The notes beneath the pieces were generated by a model that worked only from the letters and a program-made list of their open reading frames with translations, did no database searches and was not told the DNA's origin. A stretch of DNA of 64,000 bases from Huiozyma naganishii CBS 8797 (Eukaryota > Ascomycota > Saccharomycetes > Saccharomycetales > Saccharomycetaceae): the NCBI RefSeq assembly GCF_000348985.1, contig NC_035923.1, forward strand, positions 744,001-808,000, in the 5' to 3' direction. Of the stretch, positions 59,845-64,000 are shown in pieces. A program made the translations under genes and the position numbers. The first letter of the stretch is position 1. Each line of letters opens with the position of its first letter.

Positions 59845-61578
59845 TTATATCGACCCGCCACTCTGATGCTGGCCAACGAGCCCCGCCATCTCTAGCAAAG
59901 CTCTGTCTTCGCTCAAACTTTTCAAATTGACGTGCTGCCGGCGCTTTGCCTCTGTTTCCTCCCACTGGAGCTGCTTCATCTGTTCGCTCAATTCTTTCTC
60001 ACCACCACAACCCCATACTTCCACGTCCTGAATCAGAAATCGCAGTTCGTAACTATTGCTGGTAACCACACCGTCGCCGTTTCTTCGCGTGAATAGAGCC
60101 CCGGGTTCAAACATCCCACCTGGGCCCACATTTCGAAATGCACCAAACTCTAATGAACTGTCCAGCGTTAGAGAGATGTTACCAGGACGGTACTCTCGAT
60201 AGTTCACCTTCGTATATGGTTGCGTATCCCCAATTCCAATCCCGCCACCCATTGTATTGAAGTACACAACATCATCTCTGTTGGCCTTGAATATATCCAG
60301 CTCCGGTGACAACTGGAAGATGGTTGTCCTACCCGCGCTAAAATAATCCTTATTAGTGACCCTCCAGGGAGACTCTATGTAGATCACGAACATTACCTTC
60401 CTTTTCTTCAAAAGACAGGGACTCAGCTGCTGATCGGTGTCTCTCAGCTTTCTGAAGTCCTCTAAGAACTTGGAGTAGCGCGGGTTTTTGTTTTTACTGT
60501 AGTCGTCATCGTCTTGGATTCGGGAACCACTGACAAAAAGTAGTGTAGGTGCATGCCAGTGGAACACTTTTCCTTGGAAAGACCTCATGGAAAACCCACT
60601 GTCCCTCCCCACGTACAACTTTTGAAGCTTGCTGATAGGGTACCCCTTGTCTGCCAGGGCAAATTGCAAGAGAGCAAATGATCCGTGGTTCATCACTTTC
60701 GTCTCGGTGAAAGTGGGGCCCAACGCTGTATGGTCGACAAGCTGGTCCGGTGTGTATAAAAGATGCTGCAGGAGGTTGTCGAGGGTGGTTAGTATAGTGG
60801 GGAGTAGGATGGATATGACGTCATAGAATTGGTGGAAACTGATGGTGTGCGTCTGACAACTGGAGATTATTGAACTGTTCATCGTCCGAATCACGTTGTA
60901 TGCAGATTTCTCATACTTGGCCCAATCATTATCTGCTGTTTTCAGATCGATTTGGGAGTTGGGTCTTGGAATTCTGGCCGACAGAAGCAACAGCATAGTT
61001 GTAAACTGTAACAAATTATCAGCTTGTACTGTAATTTCTGAGACACAGTCACTGTTCCCATCGTAGCTGGAAATAACCTTCTCTATATTGTGTGGTTCCT
61101 TTGGATCGTAACTCTCTTTTTTTGTCGAGTCATGAGAATCCTGTGCAAGATACAATGCCATGAATATCAATTCCAAATGGTTATAGGATTTATTACCGAT
61201 ATACTTCAAGCACTTCCCTCTATTAATGAGAATCACAGCTTTTAGAAGTGACACAGCAGTCAAATTGCCCCCCGTATTGCTGATGAATGGGAACTGACCT
61301 AATACTTTTATTACGCCTACTAGTAACTTTGACGGCTGCTGAAGATGACCCTCCAAGGGTAGACAGAGCCATTCGAGCAACTCCTGTTCAAGTACTACAT
61401 CGTTCAGCTGTCTAGTCATTCCAACTCTGCATTTAAATGTGTACAATTCAGAGGCATTAAATTGTCGCAGAACCCTATCATTGTATTCTTGCTCTATTTC
61501 CTCGGTTGTACCATTTCCGAGTTGTGGATCACTTTCCTGGGTAGGTTCCGGTTCCTGAGATGATACTGATTGTCCCAT
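59845..61578 (-). CDS. RTC5: Rtc5, TLDc-domain regulator of the V-ATPase
   Basis: 577 residues (567 in S. cerevisiae). TLDc protein at the vacuole that favours V-ATPase disassembly. The N-terminus MGQSVSSQE fits the N-myristoylation pattern (Gly2, Ser6), consistent with membrane anchoring. The TLDc domain occupies the C-terminal half: LYVGRDSGFSMRSFQGKVFHWHAPTLLFVSG, KRKVMFVIYIESPWRVTNKDYF and YFNTMGGGIGIGDTQP, then DSSLEFGAFRNVGPGG and FLIQDVEVWGCGG. It ends DRALLEMAGLVGQHQSGG, almost as in S. cerevisiae. Convergent with PFY1; GCY1 and RIO1, which lie between them in S. cerevisiae, are absent. Confidence 0.96.
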   Translation of the reverse strand: MGQSVSSQEPEPTQESDPQLGNGTTEEIEQEYNDRVLRQFNASELYTFKCRVGMTRQLNDVVLEQELLEWLCLPLEGHLQQPSKLLVGVIKVLGQFPFISNTGGNLTAVSLLKAVILINRGKCLKYIGNKSYNHLELIFMALYLAQDSHDSTKKESYDPKEPHNIEKVISSYDGNSDCVSEITVQADNLLQFTTMLLLLSARIPRPNSQIDLKTADNDWAKYEKSAYNVIRTMNSSIISSCQTHTISFHQFYDVISILLPTILTTLDNLLQHLLYTPDQLVDHTALGPTFTETKVMNHGSFALLQFALADKGYPISKLQKLYVGRDSGFSMRSFQGKVFHWHAPTLLFVSGSRIQDDDDYSKNKNPRYSKFLEDFRKLRDTDQQLSPCLLKKRKVMFVIYIESPWRVTNKDYFSAGRTTIFQLSPELDIFKANRDDVVYFNTMGGGIGIGDTQPYTKVNYREYRPGNISLTLDSSLEFGAFRNVGPGGMFEPGALFTRRNGDGVVTSNSYELRFLIQDVEVWGCGGEKELSEQMKQLQWEETEAKRRQHVNLKSLSEDRALLEMAGLVGQHQSGGSI

Positions 61579-62211
61579 AATCCCACCTTATATTATTTCC
61601 TCTTTGTGACCGAATCTTCTCGAAATCCACTGCGATTCTTCAAAAACTATATGTTGCTTATCCCTCAAGTCTCCAATATAATGCAGCAAACTGAGTATTA
61701 GAAAATTGTGTGCACTCTTTTACAAGAATAACTACAACAAAATGACCTCAGCTTTCTCACGTACTAACACTTCTTCAGAAACGTTTGGATCACACACAAC
61801 CCTCGTTACTCGACCCAAAGTATCATCAACTTCTGTTCATTCTAATAAAACACAGTGCGGCTCTCATTTTCTTTATTATAGAACCCTTTTACCAGCTTTT
61901 TCTGGCGCTAGCATATTTAAATATCACTCTGAACGTATCGTGGTGTTTTTTCATCTGAAAAAAAAACTTTCAAAAGCATCGCATCTCAAAAAATATCAAT
62001 ACATCTGATCTCAAAAGAGCTGTTCTTTGACTTGAATTGCGTGTGCCATAAGGATCGACTATCAATTCGGGTGGATACCGTGCGGTCTTGTATCATAACC
62101 CATTGAATTTTTCCTATTACTACTTTTTTAGAGTGTGCTTGTCGTGAGGATCTCTTTTGAATTCGTCGTGCCACTCTGCGTATAGTCCTTTTTAGTATAT
62201 ATTAAATCAGG
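61579..62211. promoter_or_regulatory. RTC5-RPO31 divergent promoter region
   Basis: 633 bp between two divergent starts. In S. cerevisiae RPT5 lies here; it is absent. An 88-codon ATG frame (61742-62008) has no recognisable features and a Ser/Thr/Lys-rich composition; I treat it as chance. A GCATCGCATC stretch near 61977 is only a poor match to the PAC box seen at some Pol III subunit genes. Confidence 0.4.
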
Positions 62212-64000
62212 ATGAAGGAAGTGGTAGTTGGTGAGACGCAAAAGAAGATCAGCGGTATTGAGTTCAGTGCTTTAAATGCTGCTGATATTGTTGCGCAGTC
62301 TGAAGTTGAGATCACAACTCGTGACTTGTTCGATCTGGAAAAGGGAAGAGAACAGAAGACCGGGGGTGCATTGGATCGCAGGATGGGTGTTTCCTCGTCA
62401 TCCCAAGAATGTATGACCTGTCATGGGAATTTGGCTTCCTGTCATGGTCATTTCGGCCATATCAAATTGGCATTGCCCGTGTTCCATGTCGGGTACTTCA
62501 AGTCCACCATCCAGATTCTTCAATGTATCTGTAAAGACTGTTCCGCTGTTCTACTGTCGGATAAAGATAGAAGAGACTTTTTGAAGGAGTTGCGTCGACC
62601 CGGTATTGATAATTTGAGGAAGATGAGCATCTTGAAAAAAGTTATAGACCAGTGTAAAAAACAGAGAAGATGTTTGAAGTGTGGTGGCCTTAACGGTGTG
62701 GTTAAAAAGGCAGCAGCTGGTGCGGGGACTGCGTCACTGAAAATCATCCACGACACTTTCCGTTGGGTTGGGAAAAAAATGGTACCAGAGAAAGATAGAT
62801 GGATTGGTGAATGGAATGAGATCTTGACCCACCATCCAGAATTAGAAAGGTTTGTCAAACGGTGTTCTGACGATTTGAACCCGCTGAAGACACTAACTCT
62901 ATTTAAACAGCTGAAGTCTGAAGACTGTGAACTGCTGGGTATCAATTCTACCGTTAGATCAGGTCGCCCAGAAACGTATATCTGGAGGTACCTTCCAGCA
63001 CCACCGGTGTGTATAAGACCATCTGTTACGATGCAAGACTCACCAGCTTCCAATGAAGATGACTTGACGGTAAAACTAACCGAAATTGTTTGGACGTCTT
63101 CCCTTATCAAAGCAGGTTTGGCAAAGGGTATATCCATTAACAACATGATGGAACATTGGGATTACTTGCAACTTACCGTGGCAATGTACATAAATTCCGA
63201 TTCCGTCAACCCAGCTATGTTACCAGGGGCATCGAGCGGTGGTGGTAAAGTAAAGCCCATAAGAGGGTTTTGTCAACGTTTGAAAGGTAAACAAGGTAGA
63301 TTTAGAGGTAATTTGTCAGGGAAGCGGGTTGACTTTTCGGGTAGAACCGTTATCTCTCCAGATCCGAACTTATCAATTGATGAGGTTGCAGTACCGCAAC
63401 TCGTTGCCAAAGTATTAACCTTCCCGGAAAAGGTAACAAGATACAACAAACGAAAACTGCAACAACTTATCATCAATGGTCCCACAGTTCATCCAGGTGC
63501 AAACTATCTTTTGAAGAAAAATGAGGAGGCCAGACGTAACCTACGTTATGGTGATAAATTAAAGCTAGCCAAAAATCTGCAGTACGGTGACGTTGTAGAA
63601 AGACACCTGGAGGACGGTGACGTCGTATTGTTCAACCGTCAACCATCGTTGCATAGATTATCCATTCTTTCCCATTATGCTAAAATTCGCCCTTGGAGAA
63701 CATTCCGTTTGAACGAATGTGTCTGTACACCATATAATGCAGATTTCGATGGTGACGAAATGAATTTGCACGTTCCTCAAACAGAAGAAGCAAGAGCAGA
63801 GGCCATCAACCTGATGGGTGTTAAGAACAATTTGTTGACTCCAAAATCTGGTGAACCTATTATTGCGGCCACCCAAGATTTCATCACTGGGTCATATCTG
63901 ATTTCCCATAAGGACTCCTTTTTCGATTTGGGTTCGTTGACCCAGTTGTTATCGATGATGTCTGACGCCAAACTTCAGTTTGACATACCTCCGCCAGCCA
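62212..64000 (+). CDS. RPO31: RNA polymerase III largest subunit, 5' part (runs off window end)
   Basis: 596 codons of about 1,460. Largest subunit (C160) of RNA polymerase III, which transcribes tRNA and 5S rRNA genes; it carries the catalytic metal site. The N-terminus MKEVVVGETQKKISGIEFS is C160-like. The clamp zinc region is CMTCHGNLASCHGHFGHI followed by the second pair, CLKCGG. KGKQGRFRGNLSGKRVDFSGRTVISPDPNL is the invariant block before the active site. The Mg-binding loop NADFDGDEMN is at residues 509-518, with Asp511, Asp513 and Asp515 as in the S. cerevisiae protein. This separates it from RPB1 and RPA190. Confidence 0.97.
   Translation, partial: MKEVVVGETQKKISGIEFSALNAADIVAQSEVEITTRDLFDLEKGREQKTGGALDRRMGVSSSSQECMTCHGNLASCHGHFGHIKLALPVFHVGYFKSTIQILQCICKDCSAVLLSDKDRRDFLKELRRPGIDNLRKMSILKKVIDQCKKQRRCLKCGGLNGVVKKAAAGAGTASLKIIHDTFRWVGKKMVPEKDRWIGEWNEILTHHPELERFVKRCSDDLNPLKTLTLFKQLKSEDCELLGINSTVRSGRPETYIWRYLPAPPVCIRPSVTMQDSPASNEDDLTVKLTEIVWTSSLIKAGLAKGISINNMMEHWDYLQLTVAMYINSDSVNPAMLPGASSGGGKVKPIRGFCQRLKGKQGRFRGNLSGKRVDFSGRTVISPDPNLSIDEVAVPQLVAKVLTFPEKVTRYNKRKLQQLIINGPTVHPGANYLLKKNEEARRNLRYGDKLKLAKNLQYGDVVERHLEDGDVVLFNRQPSLHRLSILSHYAKIRPWRTFRLNECVCTPYNADFDGDEMNLHVPQTEEARAEAINLMGVKNNLLTPKSGEPIIAATQDFITGSYLISHKDSFFDLGSLTQLLSMMSDAKLQFDIPPPA

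Noticed and set aside
61742..62008. 88-codon ORF between RTC5 and RPO31
   Set aside because: No recognisable domain, low-complexity composition, and it lies in a divergent promoter; probably chance.

Overview
This is a eukaryotic nuclear window from a budding yeast of the family Saccharomycetaceae. Genes are compact and almost all intronless. The one spliced gene (PFY1) uses the yeast GTATGT / TACTAAC / AG signals, both tRNA genes are of yeast type, and every protein is closest, from memory, to a Saccharomyces cerevisiae protein. I resolve 30 protein-coding genes (two cut by the window ends, one cut by an assembly gap, one with a disturbed reading frame), two tRNA genes and one fossil Ty1/copia retrotransposon. 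Starts are placed on ATG codons; longer open frames that begin on TTG or GTG were trimmed.

Gene order matches S. cerevisiae chromosome XV read backwards from YOR153W to YOR116C: PDR5, ATG40, RPB2, MRPL23, [UTP5], SPP2, MDM32, tRNA-Pro, ELG1, THI80, [IOC4], tRNA-Gly, LSC1, ARP8, SFL1, RUP1, IDH2, VPS17, YOR131C, ORT1, AFI1, ADE2, RGA1, IAH1, [BCS1], COQ7, UBP2, [VPS74], LEO1, PFY1, RTC5, RPO31. Three of the bracketed genes (UTP5/YDR398W, BCS1/YDR375C, VPS74/YDR372C) belong in S. cerevisiae to the chromosome IV region that is the whole-genome-duplication sister of this one, and they occur here in matching order. Several chromosome XV genes (SMP3, PNO1, EFT1, BAG7, RIO1, RPT5, GCY1) are missing. 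I infer a post-duplication yeast outside Saccharomyces that kept and lost a different set of duplicates. The fairly high G+C would suit a Kazachstania such as K. naganishii, but the species is a guess.

Region by region: 1-6 kb holds the 5' half of a PDR5-type drug pump, a long upstream region with seven CCGCGG (pleiotropic drug response element) cores, and a retrotransposon fossil. 6-17 kb carries ATG40, RPB2, MRPL23, UTP5, SPP2 and MDM32. 17-24 kb carries ELG1, THI80 and IOC4 between two tRNA genes. 24-36 kb carries LSC1, ARP8, SFL1, RUP1 and IDH2. 36-46 kb carries VPS17 (broken by a 100-N gap), a HAD phosphatase, ORT1 (compensating frameshifts), AFI1 and ADE2. 46-64 kb carries RGA1 through the start of RPO31.

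These are housekeeping genes rather than an operon-like system. Functional links do exist: RUP1 and UBP2 act together with the Rsp5 ligase, LSC1 and IDH2 are TCA-cycle enzymes, BCS1 and COQ7 serve the respiratory chain, and RPB2 and RPO31 are large subunits of Pol II and Pol III. I found no new multi-gene system. The points most worth a second look are the ORT1 frame disturbance, a 20-bp GC-rich inverted repeat in the IDH2 upstream region, a 29-bp dyad resembling a heat-shock element upstream of SFL1, the interleaved synteny, and the unusual P-loop of ELG1.
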